NCBI GenBank assembly: GCA_947474595.1
Contig: CANJIV010000009.1
Location: forward strand, 1 to 64,000
Direction of reading: 5' to 3'
DNA from: Solirubrobacterales bacterium
GTDB lineage: Bacteria > Actinomycetota > Thermoleophilia > Solirubrobacterales > Solirubrobacteraceae
DNA: 64,000 bases
Shown here: positions 1 to 9,544 of the stretch, piece after piece
Numbering within the stretch: the first letter of the stretch is position 1
Layout of the letters: each line of letters begins with the position of its first letter
The notes under the pieces: model-generated
Seen by the model: only the letters and a program-made list of their open reading frames with translations
Database searches by the model: none
Told to the model about the DNA's origin: nothing
Position numbers and translations under genes: made by a program

Positions 1-168
1 CACGGGGAGATGACCATGCCTGGAGTTGTGCCGAAGTTGAGCAACACACCAGGTTCAATCCGGCAGGGCGCACGTTGGACTGTTGGTGCCGACACCGACG
101 CCGTGTTCGGCGAGATCGGTATCGATAGCGCAGAGCTAGCCCAACTACGTGAAGAGGGCATAATTTAG
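1..168 (+). CDS. CaiB/BaiF-type (family III) CoA-transferase, C-terminal end only
   Basis: The window opens inside this gene; 55 codons remain before the TAG at 166-168. The stretch resembles the C-terminus of family III CoA-transferases, which move CoA between carboxylic acids: a small closing domain (PGSIRQGARWTVGADTD) and the usual final helix (ELAQLREEGII). The catalytic Asp of the family lies upstream of the window and cannot be checked. It ends 65 bases before hyuA on the same strand and probably belongs to that operon, where it could activate a carboxylic acid formed by the downstream enzymes. The family assignment is fairly safe; the substrate is unknown. Confidence 0.75.
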   Translation, partial: HGEMTMPGVVPKLSNTPGSIRQGARWTVGADTDAVFGEIGIDSAELAQLREEGII

Positions 169-233
169 CTAGTCAGATTGGCCAAGCGGCAGGATTTGGA
201 TTTAGAATCGCGATCATCAGGGAGGAAGTTCAG

Positions 234-2297
234 ATGGCATATCGGCTCGGTGTAGATGTAGGAGGAACGTTTACGGATCTATTTCTCGTTGACGATACGA
301 GCGAGAGTAGGCGGTGGAGAGTTAAGACTCCCTCGACGCCATCAGACCCATCCGAAGGTGTACTTACTGGCGTTCGACGCATCTGCGAAGCAGCTGAGAT
401 CACGCCCGACCAACTCGGCGCGGTGACCCATGGGACGACCGTGGCTACCAACGCCGTGCTTGAGTCAAGCGGCGCACGCGTCGGCCTGATCACGACGCGA
501 GGCTTCGGCCAGATCCTTCATCTGGCTCGTTCGCAGACGCCTGGGCCGCTAGCGGGATGGATCATGATGGAAAAGCCCGACCCACCTGCTGCTCTGGCTG
601 ATACCCGCGAAGCCAACGAACGCCTCGACGCCCGCGGGGTCGTGCTTGAGCCAGTCGACCGCGATCAAGTCGCCAAGGTCGTTGCAGAGTTGATCGATTC
701 TGGCGTCGAGTCGCTGACCGTGTCGCTGATCAACTCCTACGCTTCGGGTGCTCATGAGAGGGAGATCGGAGAGATTGTTGAGCAGCTATACCCCGGGTTC
801 CCGGTTACCCTTTCCTCCGAGGTCTTGCCGGAGTTCCGTGAGTATGAGCGTGCGCTGACGGCCTGCATGAACGCATACGTACGGCCGCGCGTGGCCGACT
901 ATGTCGAGCGTCTTCAACGCGCCCTAGCTGACCTAGGGGTCGCCGTCGACTTTGACATTTTGCGGTCTGATGCTGGACTGATGACTCCACGCGAGGCTGC
1001 TCGTAACCCTGTATATGGGGTTCTTTCGGGGCCATCGGGTGGTGTCGCCGGAGCGTTGTATGTAGCCACGCGGGCCGGCTTTCCAGAGATCCTGACCTTC
1101 GACATGGGCGGAACCTCGACCGATGTCTCGCTCTGTCAGGGCGGCCAGCCAACACTAGGCCGTGAGACCACGATCGGGCAGTTCACGATTAAGGTCCCGT
1201 CCGTTGATGTGCACACAGTTGGCGCCGGGGGAGGCTCGATAGCTCACGTGCCGGAGCTCACGCGTGCGCTGCGGGTTGGGCCAGAGTCAGCGGGCGCCGA
1301 GCCGGGTCCGGCGGCTTACGGTCGCGGAGGCAGCGCGCCGACAGTTACGGATGCCAACGTCGTCGCTGGTCGCCTACCGCCCCGCCTAATTGGCGGGGAG
1401 ATGCAGCTCGATGTCGAGGCCGCTCGTGCGGCTGTTGGGACCGTCGCCGACGCGATGGGCTTGACGGTCGACGAGGCGGCAGAGGGCATCCTTGCCATCG
1501 TCAACGAAACTATGGCTGGGGCCCTGCGGCTTGTGTCGGTTCAGCGCGGCCACGACCCACGCGAGTTCGCCCTGGTGGCCTTCGGTGGTGCCGGTCCGCT
1601 GCACGCCAACGCCGTAGCCGAAGTGATGGGCTCCTTTCCAGTACTCGTTCCGCCCTCGCCTGGACTGCTGTGCGCGCTCGGCGACCTTGTGGCGGACTTC
1701 CGCTCAGAGTTCGCTCAGACGGTTATTCGGCCGACCCGCGAGGCCGATCCAGCTGAGCTGAGTGCCATTCTCGCTGGCCTAGAGGGACGAGCCCGCGCTT
1801 GGATGGATGCCGAGGTCATTACGCCTGATGCCCAGCGCGTCGAGTTCACCGCTGACATGCGCTATCGAGGCCAAGGCTATGAGATCGGCGTCGACTTGGA
1901 CGAGGCGGCGCTTGATGCCGAGGCGCTTGATCAACTAGAGGCGCGTTTCGGGGAGATGCACGAACAGCTCTACGGTTTCCGGATGCCTGGAACCGCGTCT
2001 GAAATTGTCAACCTCCGCGCAGTAGGCGCAGGAGTCCGTCCCAATCCCGATCTACCAGTAGCAGAGCCCGGGCCGCCTGATCCCGCAGAGGCGATTGCCG
2101 ACCGCACTCAGATGCTAGTCGGCGGTTCGCGGATTGACACACCCGTATATGACCGGGCGCTTCTGCTGCCTGGTCACCGCTTGTCAGGTCCAGCCGTGAT
2201 CACAGAGTTCGATTCCACCACCGTGGTCCTCCCCGGATATGACGCCGAGGTTGATCGACTATTCAACATCCTCATCTCGCCCCAGGAGATCTCATGA
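234..2297 (+). CDS. hyuA: Hydantoinase/oxoprolinase subunit A (HyuA-type ATPase)
   Basis: 687 residues, the usual length for the HyuA/HyuA-N family, which uses ATP to open cyclic amides (hydantoin, 5-oxoproline) or to carboxylate ketones. Visible family signatures are the N-terminal phosphate-binding strand GVDVGGTFTD (residues 6-15), GTTVATNAVL, the second ATPase motif FDMGGTSTDVS, GAGGGSIA and the C-terminal FGGAGPLHA. The start is supported by a good ribosome site (GGGAGGAAG) eight bases upstream. The stop overlaps the start of hyuB in an ATGA, so the two subunits are translationally coupled and presumably form one enzyme. Hydantoinase, oxoprolinase and acetone/acetophenone carboxylase subunits share this fold, so the reaction cannot be fixed from sequence alone. 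Confidence 0.88.
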   Translation: MAYRLGVDVGGTFTDLFLVDDTSESRRWRVKTPSTPSDPSEGVLTGVRRICEAAEITPDQLGAVTHGTTVATNAVLESSGARVGLITTRGFGQILHLARSQTPGPLAGWIMMEKPDPPAALADTREANERLDARGVVLEPVDRDQVAKVVAELIDSGVESLTVSLINSYASGAHEREIGEIVEQLYPGFPVTLSSEVLPEFREYERALTACMNAYVRPRVADYVERLQRALADLGVAVDFDILRSDAGLMTPREAARNPVYGVLSGPSGGVAGALYVATRAGFPEILTFDMGGTSTDVSLCQGGQPTLGRETTIGQFTIKVPSVDVHTVGAGGGSIAHVPELTRALRVGPESAGAEPGPAAYGRGGSAPTVTDANVVAGRLPPRLIGGEMQLDVEAARAAVGTVADAMGLTVDEAAEGILAIVNETMAGALRLVSVQRGHDPREFALVAFGGAGPLHANAVAEVMGSFPVLVPPSPGLLCALGDLVADFRSEFAQTVIRPTREADPAELSAILAGLEGRARAWMDAEVITPDAQRVEFTADMRYRGQGYEIGVDLDEAALDAEALDQLEARFGEMHEQLYGFRMPGTASEIVNLRAVGAGVRPNPDLPVAEPGPPDPAEAIADRTQMLVGGSRIDTPVYDRALLLPGHRLSGPAVITEFDSTTVVLPGYDAEVDRLFNILISPQEIS

Positions 2298-4228
2298 CAC
2301 AGAGTTCTGGCAGCATCGATACGACAATCCGGATCGCCGATATCCCCGATCTCGAGGTCGACCCGGTAACGGTTGACATCATCGAGAACGCCTTGCGAAA
2401 TGCCCGACACGAGATGGACGCGGTGCTTTTTCGCTCAGCAATGAGTCCTGTCATCCGTGAGCAGCACGATGAGTTCCCGATGATTACTGACCCGCGCGGG
2501 CGCATGGTCGTCGGCCAGTTCGGTGCCTACATCAACGAGATGATGGAGGAGTGGGACCGCGGCATCTACCCAGGCGACGTGATTCTCACCTCCGATCCTT
2601 ATAAGTGCTCGGCTTCGGTCTCGCACACAAACGATTGGCTCGTTCTCGTGCCAATCTTCTTTGAGGATGAGATTGTCGGCTGGGCAAGCCAGTTCGGACA
2701 TCAGATGGATGCCGGCGGTAGGTTGCCGGGGTCGCTGCCAACCGGCGCCAAGACGATCTTTGAAGAGGGGATAATCATTCCCCCACTGAAGATCGTTGAG
2801 CGCGGCGAGGTCTGCGAAGACGTGTTGCGGTTGATCCTCAACAACGTCCGCCTGCCCGAGATGAACCGGGCCGATCTGTTCGCAATTATCGCCGGTTGCC
2901 GTGCTGGTGAGCGCGCGGTAATGGGCCTATGTGAGCGCTTCGGACGCGATGTTTATCTGGCCACGCTCCAAGCGCTTCTGGACCGGACCTATGCGGCGAT
3001 GAAGGTTCTTATTCAGATGGTGATACCTGAAGAGCCTCAGACGTTTGAGGACTGGATCGATGACGACGGCCTAGGCAACGGCCCCTATCGAATGCGCCTA
3101 ACTATTTGGCGAGAGGGTGACGAGGCCTGGTTTGACTGGTCGGGGACCGATCCGCAGGCGATCGGCCCGGTGAACTTCTACCTCTCTGAGGGGATGTTCA
3201 AGATGTTTATCGGGGTCTATCTGATCATGGTTGCCGACCCACAGATTCTCTTCAACGATGGGTTTTACCCGCTGCTTCATGTGGTCATGCCTGAGGGTTC
3301 TCTGCTTGCGCCGCGCCATCCAGCAGCGTTGGGTTGCCGTACGCACGCGCTAACACGCCTCTTTGATGTGCTCGGTGGCGCTCTGTGCAAGCAGGCTCCC
3401 GAACTCAATACGGCAGCCGGATATGGGACATCGCCATACATGCTCTACTCGGGATGGGGTGAAGATGGAGAGTTCTTCTACGCGATGGAGATTCTCTACG
3501 GTGGCATACCTGGCCGCCCGATCGGCGACGGTATGGATGGACACTCTTGGTGGCCGCTGTTCGAGAACATCCCGACGGAGTACCTTGAGGCCTACTATCC
3601 GCTACGCGTAGATGGCTACACGACGGTGACCGATTCTGGTGGAGCTGGAATGCACCGCGGAGGTAATGGGGTTGAGAAGCGGTACATGTTCCTTGAACCC
3701 GGTCAGATTTCGATCCACGATGACCGCTGGCTGACTCGACCTTGGGGCGTGCTTGGTGGCGAGCCGGGTCAACGTTCTACCAAGCTGCTGCGCCGCGCAG
3801 ATGGCACCGAGCAGGTTCTTCCGGCCAAGTGCGACGAGGTAGAGGTAGAGCCAGGCGACATCCTGATCTATCGCACTGCTGGTGGCGGTGGTTGGAAAGA
3901 CCGGCTAGAGCGTGATCCAGAGGCCGTGGTCTTCGACGTTGCGGCCGGCCTGGTTTCACGCGAAAAAGCCCGCTCGGCCTACGGTGTTGTTCTGACCGCT
4001 GACGGTAAGGTCTCGGCTGCTGAGACCGAGACCGAGCGGGCCTCTCAGCGCGAAACGCGTGGCGAGTTCTCAGCGTTTGACTTCGGTCCGACGATGGAAG
4101 AGGTACTGGAGCGATGCGAGGCCGAAACAGGACTCCCGGCGCCGAAGCGCGCTAAGCCGATCCGGTGGTCGCCACTGGAAGATGGTGATGTTGCATTGGC
4201 GCGGGTACGGGCCTCGCTTATTCCGTGA
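2294..4228 (+). CDS. hyuB: Hydantoinase/oxoprolinase subunit B (HyuB)
   Basis: 644 residues of the hydantoinase B/oxoprolinase family, partner of HyuA. Recognisable parts are an N-terminal segment ending VIREQHDEFP, the HTNDW segment, the block QMDAGGRLPGSLPTGAKTI followed by EEGIIIPPLKI, and the C-terminal glycine-rich GAGMHRGGNGVEKRY. Its ATG sits in the hyuA stop (ATGA) and its own stop overlaps the GTG of the next gene (GTGA), so the run is one translational unit. In N-methylhydantoinase both subunits are needed for ATP-dependent ring opening; in acetone-carboxylase relatives for ketone carboxylation. No third (gamma-like) acetone-carboxylase subunit is present, which favours the amide-hydrolase reading. 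Confidence 0.87.
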   Translation: MTQSSGSIDTTIRIADIPDLEVDPVTVDIIENALRNARHEMDAVLFRSAMSPVIREQHDEFPMITDPRGRMVVGQFGAYINEMMEEWDRGIYPGDVILTSDPYKCSASVSHTNDWLVLVPIFFEDEIVGWASQFGHQMDAGGRLPGSLPTGAKTIFEEGIIIPPLKIVERGEVCEDVLRLILNNVRLPEMNRADLFAIIAGCRAGERAVMGLCERFGRDVYLATLQALLDRTYAAMKVLIQMVIPEEPQTFEDWIDDDGLGNGPYRMRLTIWREGDEAWFDWSGTDPQAIGPVNFYLSEGMFKMFIGVYLIMVADPQILFNDGFYPLLHVVMPEGSLLAPRHPAALGCRTHALTRLFDVLGGALCKQAPELNTAAGYGTSPYMLYSGWGEDGEFFYAMEILYGGIPGRPIGDGMDGHSWWPLFENIPTEYLEAYYPLRVDGYTTVTDSGGAGMHRGGNGVEKRYMFLEPGQISIHDDRWLTRPWGVLGGEPGQRSTKLLRRADGTEQVLPAKCDEVEVEPGDILIYRTAGGGGWKDRLERDPEAVVFDVAAGLVSREKARSAYGVVLTADGKVSAAETETERASQRETRGEFSAFDFGPTMEEVLERCEAETGLPAPKRAKPIRWSPLEDGDVALARVRASLIP

Positions 4229-5151
4229 GACTTTGGGAGGTGGGCCCCCGCGACGGGCTTCAAAATGAAGATCAGGTCTTAGCGCCCGTAGTTCGAGCGG
4301 AGCTTGTCGATCGCTTGGCTGCGGCTGGACTTGGGCAGATTGAGGCCGTGTCTGCGGTTGATAGCCGAAGGGTGCCAGCGATGGCTGGGGCCGAAGAGGT
4401 GCTCAGCGCGATCACTCGTCGTTCAGGCACGCGCTACGGAGCCTTGGTGCTTAATGAGCGCGGCTATCAGCGCCTGGCGGACTCCGAAGTCGATGAGGTC
4501 CGCTTCGCCTTTGCTGCATCCGAGGAGTTCAACCAGCGCAACCAGAACGCCACTCCAGATGAGTCCTTTGCTGTTGGAGAGCACATCGTGGCCCTCGCCC
4601 ATGCCGATGGCCGCACCGCTGGGATAACGATCGCGACTTCCTTTGGCTGTCCGTTTGAAGGCTCGGTGGATGCCGGCCGCGTTCTTGACTTTGCCGAGCG
4701 CGCAGCGGCCACAGGGGCCGATGAGATCGTCTTTGCAGACACGGTTGGGGTTGCGGTTCCAACCCAAGTCTCAAGCATGGTCACAAAAGCGATCTCGTTC
4801 GGAGTCCCCGTCGGGGTCCATCTACACAACACCCGCAATACCGGCTATGTAAATGCGTGGGCTGCGCTAGAGGCAGGAGCTACCGGCCTCGATTCGTCCG
4901 TCGGCGGCCTCGGTGGCTGTCCGTTTGCTCCACGCGCAACCGGCAACGTGGCCACCGAAGATCTCGTCTATCTACTGCATGGAGAAGGGGTCTCGACCGG
5001 GGTAGATCTAGAGGCCCTGTTGGAGGTAACCCAATGGCTTGAGCAGGTGATGGGCAAGTCGGCCCCCGGGCAACTTCATAGCGCCGGTATTTTTGACCCC
5101 GTTGCCTCAGGCGATGCGGTTAGAGCCTTGCGCCAATCTGAAGTCGCGTGA
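4225..5151 (+). CDS. HMG-CoA lyase-family enzyme
   Basis: 308 residues, close to the usual 300 of bacterial hydroxymethylglutaryl-CoA lyases, which cleave HMG-CoA to acetoacetate and acetyl-CoA. The N-terminus carries EVGPRDGLQNE (catalytic Arg-Asp), the metal-binding HLHNTRNTG, and the family signature with the catalytic cysteine, SVGGLGGCPFAPRATGN. The usual 'SPK' after the first EV strand is replaced by AVDSRRVP, so a related acyl-CoA (for example citramalyl-CoA or another 3-hydroxy-3-methyl acyl-CoA) is possible. The GTG start overlaps the hyuB stop, and the TGA overlaps the GTG of the next gene. Context suggests it releases acetyl-CoA from the carbon skeleton handled by this operon. Confidence 0.85.
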   Translation: MRLWEVGPRDGLQNEDQVLAPVVRAELVDRLAAAGLGQIEAVSAVDSRRVPAMAGAEEVLSAITRRSGTRYGALVLNERGYQRLADSEVDEVRFAFAASEEFNQRNQNATPDESFAVGEHIVALAHADGRTAGITIATSFGCPFEGSVDAGRVLDFAERAAATGADEIVFADTVGVAVPTQVSSMVTKAISFGVPVGVHLHNTRNTGYVNAWAALEAGATGLDSSVGGLGGCPFAPRATGNVATEDLVYLLHGEGVSTGVDLEALLEVTQWLEQVMGKSAPGQLHSAGIFDPVASGDAVRALRQSEVA

Positions 5152-5768
5152 CCACCACAAAACTCGAAGGCTTCGGCAAGACGACTGGCTTTGGCCAACG
5201 CTTGGCGCTGGTGGTAGTAGATATGAGCACCGGCTTCACCGACCCGGCATCTCCGCTGGCCTGCGACCTCGATGGGGTGGTTGGGGTGATAGCCGACCTG
5301 CTCGCTGCGGCTCGTTGCGGAGGCCACACGGTGATCTTTACAAAAGTGGCTTACGACGATGCGGGAGCCGAGGCGGCAGCGCTATTTATTGAGAAAGTGC
5401 CGGCACTACTCGCTCTAGCCGCCGGCTCACAGTGGGCCGAGATCGATCCGCGACTGGCTCCGCTGGAGTCAGAGAGTGTGCTGACCAAGCTCTGGGCCTC
5501 TGCCTTTTTTGGCACCCCTCTTGACAGCTTGCTGAGCGCGGCGGAGATTGACACGGTCGTGATCGTTGGCGCTTCTACCTCCGGATGCGTGCGCTCTACT
5601 GCGGTTGACTGCCTCCAGCACGGCTATCGCACGATCGTCTGTGCTGACGGCGTAGGGGACCGCAACCAGACCTCGCACGAGGTTGCTCTCGCCGACCTCC
5701 AGTCACGCTATGCAGACGTCGTCGAAGCCGCTAGCGTTGCCGACTATCTGCGCGATAGCCAAAGATGA
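5148..5768 (+). CDS. Isochorismatase-family cysteine hydrolase (amidase-like)
   Basis: 206 residues with the full triad of the isochorismatase-like cysteine hydrolases: Asp25 in LALVVVDM, Lys114 in VLTKLWASAF and Cys147 in GASTSGCVRSTA. Members include N-carbamoylsarcosine amidase, ureidoacrylate and maleamate amidohydrolases and nicotinamidase, which split an amide to acid and ammonia. The start is a GTG overlapping the preceding stop by four bases. Next to HyuAB this is the arrangement expected when a cyclic amide is opened and the resulting amide or carbamoyl group is then hydrolysed (inference). The exact substrate cannot be told from sequence. An imperfect inverted repeat (5802-5808/5832-5838) follows the gene. 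Confidence 0.85.
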   Translation: MTTTKLEGFGKTTGFGQRLALVVVDMSTGFTDPASPLACDLDGVVGVIADLLAAARCGGHTVIFTKVAYDDAGAEAAALFIEKVPALLALAAGSQWAEIDPRLAPLESESVLTKLWASAFFGTPLDSLLSAAEIDTVVIVGASTSGCVRSTAVDCLQHGYRTIVCADGVGDRNQTSHEVALADLQSRYADVVEAASVADYLRDSQR

Positions 5769-5917
5769 CGAGCGCGCTGGCTAGCAGGGCGCAGATTTCG
5801 ACTATCGGTGTGTTGCCGCGCTAGTGGGTGGCCGATAGGTGAGAGGGTCCGAGCTTGGTTAGTATGGACCTTCGGATAAGCCAGCCAGTGGTCGACTGAG
5901 GGTAAAAGGAGAGAGAG

Positions 5918-7915
5918 ATGTCTGAGGATCACGTCGCCGTAGCGTCCGAGGGCCTAGAGCGCGAGCTCGAGGCGCTGATGGAGGTCGAGAGCTTTGATCC
6001 GCCGCCGGCCTTTCGTGAGCAGGCGCTGCTCTCGGACCCTGCGATCTACGAGCAGGCCGCAGCGGATCCACTGGCATGGTGGGAGCTTCAGGCGCAGGCG
6101 CTGGATTGGTTTGAGCCGTGGGAGAGTGTCCTCGACGACTCACGCGCTCCGTTTTATCAGTGGTTTGCGGGCGGAAAGTTAAACGCCTCCTATAACTGTG
6201 TCGACCGCCATGTTGAAGCCGGTAACGGCGATCGCGTCGCTTTCCACTGGTTTGGCGAAGAGGGAGAGCAGCGCGATATCACCTACGCCGATCTCCACCG
6301 CGACGTCCAGCTCTTGGCCAATGCGCTCAAGCATCATGGGATCGGCAAGGGTGACGTCGTTGGGATCTATCTGCCGATGATCCCGGAGGTCGTCGTGGCG
6401 ATGCTGGCCTGTGCCCGGATCGGAGCGCCTCACAATGTGGTCTTTGGTGGATTTGCGCCGGAGTCGGTTAAGGAGCGCATGGAGGTCTCACACGCGAAGG
6501 CTTTGATCACTGCTGATGGAGCTCGCCGCAAGGGTAAGACCGCGCCAGTCAAGCCAGGCGTCGATGAGGCTATGGGCGATCTGGCCAGCCTCCAGACGAT
6601 CGTCGTGGTTCGCAACACGGGCAACGAAGTAGCAATGAAGGAGGGGCGCGACGTCTACTACGACGAGATCTGCAGTCGCGCTGATCCGATCTGTGAGGCC
6701 GAGCCACTTGACGCTGAGCATCCGCTCTTCATCCTCTACTCCTCTGGCTCGACTGCCAAGCCAAAGGGGATCCTCCACACGACCGGTGGATATATGACGG
6801 GCGCGGCCTCCACGCACAAGTATGTCTTTGATCTAAAGCCCGAATCTGATGTCTACTTCTGCACGGCCGACGTCGGCTGGATCACCGGACACACCTACAT
6901 CGTCTACGGGCCCCTTGCCAACGGCGCTACGAGCGTGATGTATGAGGGCGCGCCAGACTACCCCCACAAGGGCACTTGGTGGGAGATCGTCGAGCGCTCG
7001 CGTTCGACCATCTTTTACACCGCACCAACGGCAATTCGTGCCTGTATGAAGTGGGGCACCGAGCATCCCAGTGCACACGACTTAAGCTCGTTGCGTCTGC
7101 TCGGATCGGTCGGCGAGCCGATCAATCCAAAGGCTTGGCTGTGGTATCACAAGGTGATCGGGCAAGAGCGCTGCCCGATCGTAGACACGTGGTGGCAGAC
7201 CGAGACAGGCCACATCATGATTACACCGTTGCCGGGAATAACTTCCGCCAAGCCCGGTTCGGCAGCAACTCCGTTTCCCGGTATCGACGTCTCGATCGTC
7301 GACAACGATGCTGGCGAAATCGCCGCAGGTGGTCCGCAAGGGCTGCTTGTGATCAACAAGCCGTGGCCAGGCATGCTGCGAACGCTTTACGGCGACGATG
7401 ACCGCTACCGCGAGACCTACTTCGAGCGCTTCGGCGACCGCACCTATCTCGCCGGTGACGCTGCTCGCCGTGATGGCGATGGCTACTACTGGGTGATAGG
7501 CCGCATCGACGACGTGATCAACGTCTCGGGCCATCGCCTCTCGACCGCTGAGGTGGAGTCGGCGATCGTCGCGCACCCGAAGGTCGCCGAGGCGGCTGTG
7601 GTGGCAGAGTCCGATGAGCTCACCGGTCAGGCGATCGTGGCCTTTGTCACGCTCGGTGGCGGCATAGATGGTGACAGCGAGATGGAGGCAGAGATACGCG
7701 AGCACGTCGCTAAGCAGATCGGCAAGCTCGCACGGCCTAAGCGGATCATCTGGTCTGACGATCTGCCTAAGACGCGGTCGGGCAAGATCATGCGCCGCCT
7801 GTTGCGCGATATCGCCCAAGGTCGTGAGCTCGGCGATGTAACAACGCTACGCGATCCAGCGGTGATGGCCGCGTTGCAGAAGGCGATTGAGGTCTCTGGC
7901 GACGACGATGAGTAG
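5918..7915 (+). CDS. acsA: Acetyl-CoA synthetase (AMP-forming)
   Basis: 665 residues, the normal length of AcsA, which makes acetyl-CoA from acetate, ATP and CoA through acetyl-AMP. The N-terminal ACAS domain is present (PFYQWFAGGKLNASYNCVDR), then the ATP loop YSSGSTAKPKG, the WWQTETG motif, and the C-terminal KTRSGKIMRR, whose last-but-some lysine is the one acetylated in known AcsA regulation. The start follows a strong AAAGGAGAGAGAG. It is 149 bases after the catabolic operon and probably has its own promoter. Propionyl-CoA synthetase is an alternative, but the pocket segment VDTWWQTETG and overall length fit AcsA. Confidence 0.92.
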   Translation: MSEDHVAVASEGLERELEALMEVESFDPPPAFREQALLSDPAIYEQAAADPLAWWELQAQALDWFEPWESVLDDSRAPFYQWFAGGKLNASYNCVDRHVEAGNGDRVAFHWFGEEGEQRDITYADLHRDVQLLANALKHHGIGKGDVVGIYLPMIPEVVVAMLACARIGAPHNVVFGGFAPESVKERMEVSHAKALITADGARRKGKTAPVKPGVDEAMGDLASLQTIVVVRNTGNEVAMKEGRDVYYDEICSRADPICEAEPLDAEHPLFILYSSGSTAKPKGILHTTGGYMTGAASTHKYVFDLKPESDVYFCTADVGWITGHTYIVYGPLANGATSVMYEGAPDYPHKGTWWEIVERSRSTIFYTAPTAIRACMKWGTEHPSAHDLSSLRLLGSVGEPINPKAWLWYHKVIGQERCPIVDTWWQTETGHIMITPLPGITSAKPGSAATPFPGIDVSIVDNDAGEIAAGGPQGLLVINKPWPGMLRTLYGDDDRYRETYFERFGDRTYLAGDAARRDGDGYYWVIGRIDDVINVSGHRLSTAEVESAIVAHPKVAEAAVVAESDELTGQAIVAFVTLGGGIDGDSEMEAEIREHVAKQIGKLARPKRIIWSDDLPKTRSGKIMRRLLRDIAQGRELGDVTTLRDPAVMAALQKAIEVSGDDDE

Positions 7916-7954
7916 CCGGATGATTTTCAACACGAAGTTACGAAAGAGTCAGCT

Positions 7955-9544
7955 ATGAAGGCGCCGCAATCCTATGAGGAGGCCTGCCGCGACCACCGTT
8001 GGGAGATTCCCGATCGCTACAACATCGCCCAAGACGTCTGCGATAAACACCCCCGTGAGAAGCTCGCGATGGTCTGGGAGGATTGGGAGGGCAACCGCCG
8101 CGATGTTGAGTGGGGCGAGCTTCAAGACCTCTCCAATCAGATCGCAAACGTCCTAGTTGCTAACGGCGTCAAGCCCGGCGATCGGGTGGCGATGCTCTTG
8201 ACGGCTACGCCCGAGACAGCCGCCGCCTTCTTCGCCACATGGAAGGTCGGAGCGATCCTGCTCTCGATGTCTGTCCTCTACGGGGACGAAGGGATTAAGC
8301 ACCGTCTCACGGACTCACAGTCGAGCGTTCTGATCACTGATCGTGACCATGTCGATCGCGTTCCAGATGGCCTAGTCGAGACCGTGTTGGTTCTTGATGA
8401 TGCGCTGATAGCCCAAGGCTCACCAGAGTTCACGCCCGTCGACACGGCCGCCGATGACCCTGCTCAGCTCTACTACTCCTCCGGCACGACCGGATTGGCC
8501 AAAGGGATCCTGCACGCCCACCGCTACCTACTAGGCCACGATGAGTTCGTCTACTGCCACGAGGTCGGCGATGGTGAGTTGTTTCACGGTATGGGCGAGT
8601 GGGCCTGGGCTGCTGGAGTCACGCCACTGCTTGGCCCTTGGCGTTTTGGCGCAGTACAGATGGTCTTTAAGCGCAAAGGTGGGTTCGATCCTGCCCAGCA
8701 GCTTGAGGTCCTCTCGCGTCACGGTGTGACGAACGTCTTCACTACACCCACCGCGATGCGCGCGATGATGGCGATCAAGGACGCAGGCAAGCTCTACCCC
8801 CAGAAGTTTCGGCGTGTCTGCTCCGCCGGTGAAGCACTCAATCCAGAGGCAATCCGGTGGTTTCGGGAGCAGTATGGGGTCACTGTTCTGGACTACTACG
8901 GCCTCACTGAGTCCTACCCGTTAGTCGCTAACTATCCATTTATGGAGGTACGTGAAGGGTCGATGGGGAGGCCGATGCCGGGCTGGGAAGTGGCGATTCT
9001 TGATGAGAACGAGAGTCCTTTGCCACAGGGTGAACGCGGCGAGATATGCCTACGCGCGCGCAGTAATCCCCACTATCCGCTGGGCTATTGGAACAACCCG
9101 CAGGCCAGCGAACGCACCTTCGGTGGAGAGTGGTTTCATACCTGCGACGCTGCCAGCCAAGATAGTGATGGGTACTTTTGGTACGAAGGGCGCGCCGACG
9201 ATGTCATCATCTCGGCTGGCTATCGGATCGGCCCCTTCGAGGTTGAATCTGTCTGCCTTGAGCACCCCGCGGTGGCAGAGGCTGCCGTCGTGGCATCGCC
9301 GGATAAGACCCGCGGCTCGATCGTTAAGGCATTCGTCGTCGCGGCCCAGGGGTATCAGCCAAGCGACGATCTAGGCCGTGAGATTAGTGCCTTCGTACGC
9401 GAGCACCACTCGGCGTATGCCTATCCTCGCGTAGTTGAGTTCGTCGACGACTTGCCGAAGACTCTGACCGGCAAGATTCGCCGCATCGAGCTGCGACAGC
9501 TCGAGATTGACCGAGCAAGCAGCGGCGAGGATGAGGGAGCTTAG
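7955..9544 (+). CDS. Acyl-CoA synthetase, medium-chain-like (AMP-forming)
   Basis: 529 residues of the ANL superfamily, closest in layout to medium-chain acyl-CoA/benzoate-type ligases. It has YYSSGTTGLAKG (ATP loop), TPTAMRAMM, YYGLTESYP and the C-terminal catalytic lysine region LPKTLTGKIRRIELR. It lacks the N-terminal ACAS extension of the preceding AcsA, so it is a paralogue of the same superfamily rather than a duplicate. It starts 39 bases after acsA and its TAG shares a base with the GTG of the phosphofructokinase gene, so the three are likely co-transcribed. The acid it activates is unknown; a branched or short/medium fatty acid is plausible. Confidence 0.85.
   Translation: MKAPQSYEEACRDHRWEIPDRYNIAQDVCDKHPREKLAMVWEDWEGNRRDVEWGELQDLSNQIANVLVANGVKPGDRVAMLLTATPETAAAFFATWKVGAILLSMSVLYGDEGIKHRLTDSQSSVLITDRDHVDRVPDGLVETVLVLDDALIAQGSPEFTPVDTAADDPAQLYYSSGTTGLAKGILHAHRYLLGHDEFVYCHEVGDGELFHGMGEWAWAAGVTPLLGPWRFGAVQMVFKRKGGFDPAQQLEVLSRHGVTNVFTTPTAMRAMMAIKDAGKLYPQKFRRVCSAGEALNPEAIRWFREQYGVTVLDYYGLTESYPLVANYPFMEVREGSMGRPMPGWEVAILDENESPLPQGERGEICLRARSNPHYPLGYWNNPQASERTFGGEWFHTCDAASQDSDGYFWYEGRADDVIISAGYRIGPFEVESVCLEHPAVAEAAVVASPDKTRGSIVKAFVVAAQGYQPSDDLGREISAFVREHHSAYAYPRVVEFVDDLPKTLTGKIRRIELRQLEIDRASSGEDEGA

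Noticed and set aside
234-4228. Acetone carboxylase
   Set aside because: HyuA and HyuB are homologous to its two large subunits, but the small third subunit is missing and the neighbours suit amide hydrolysis better. Not excluded.
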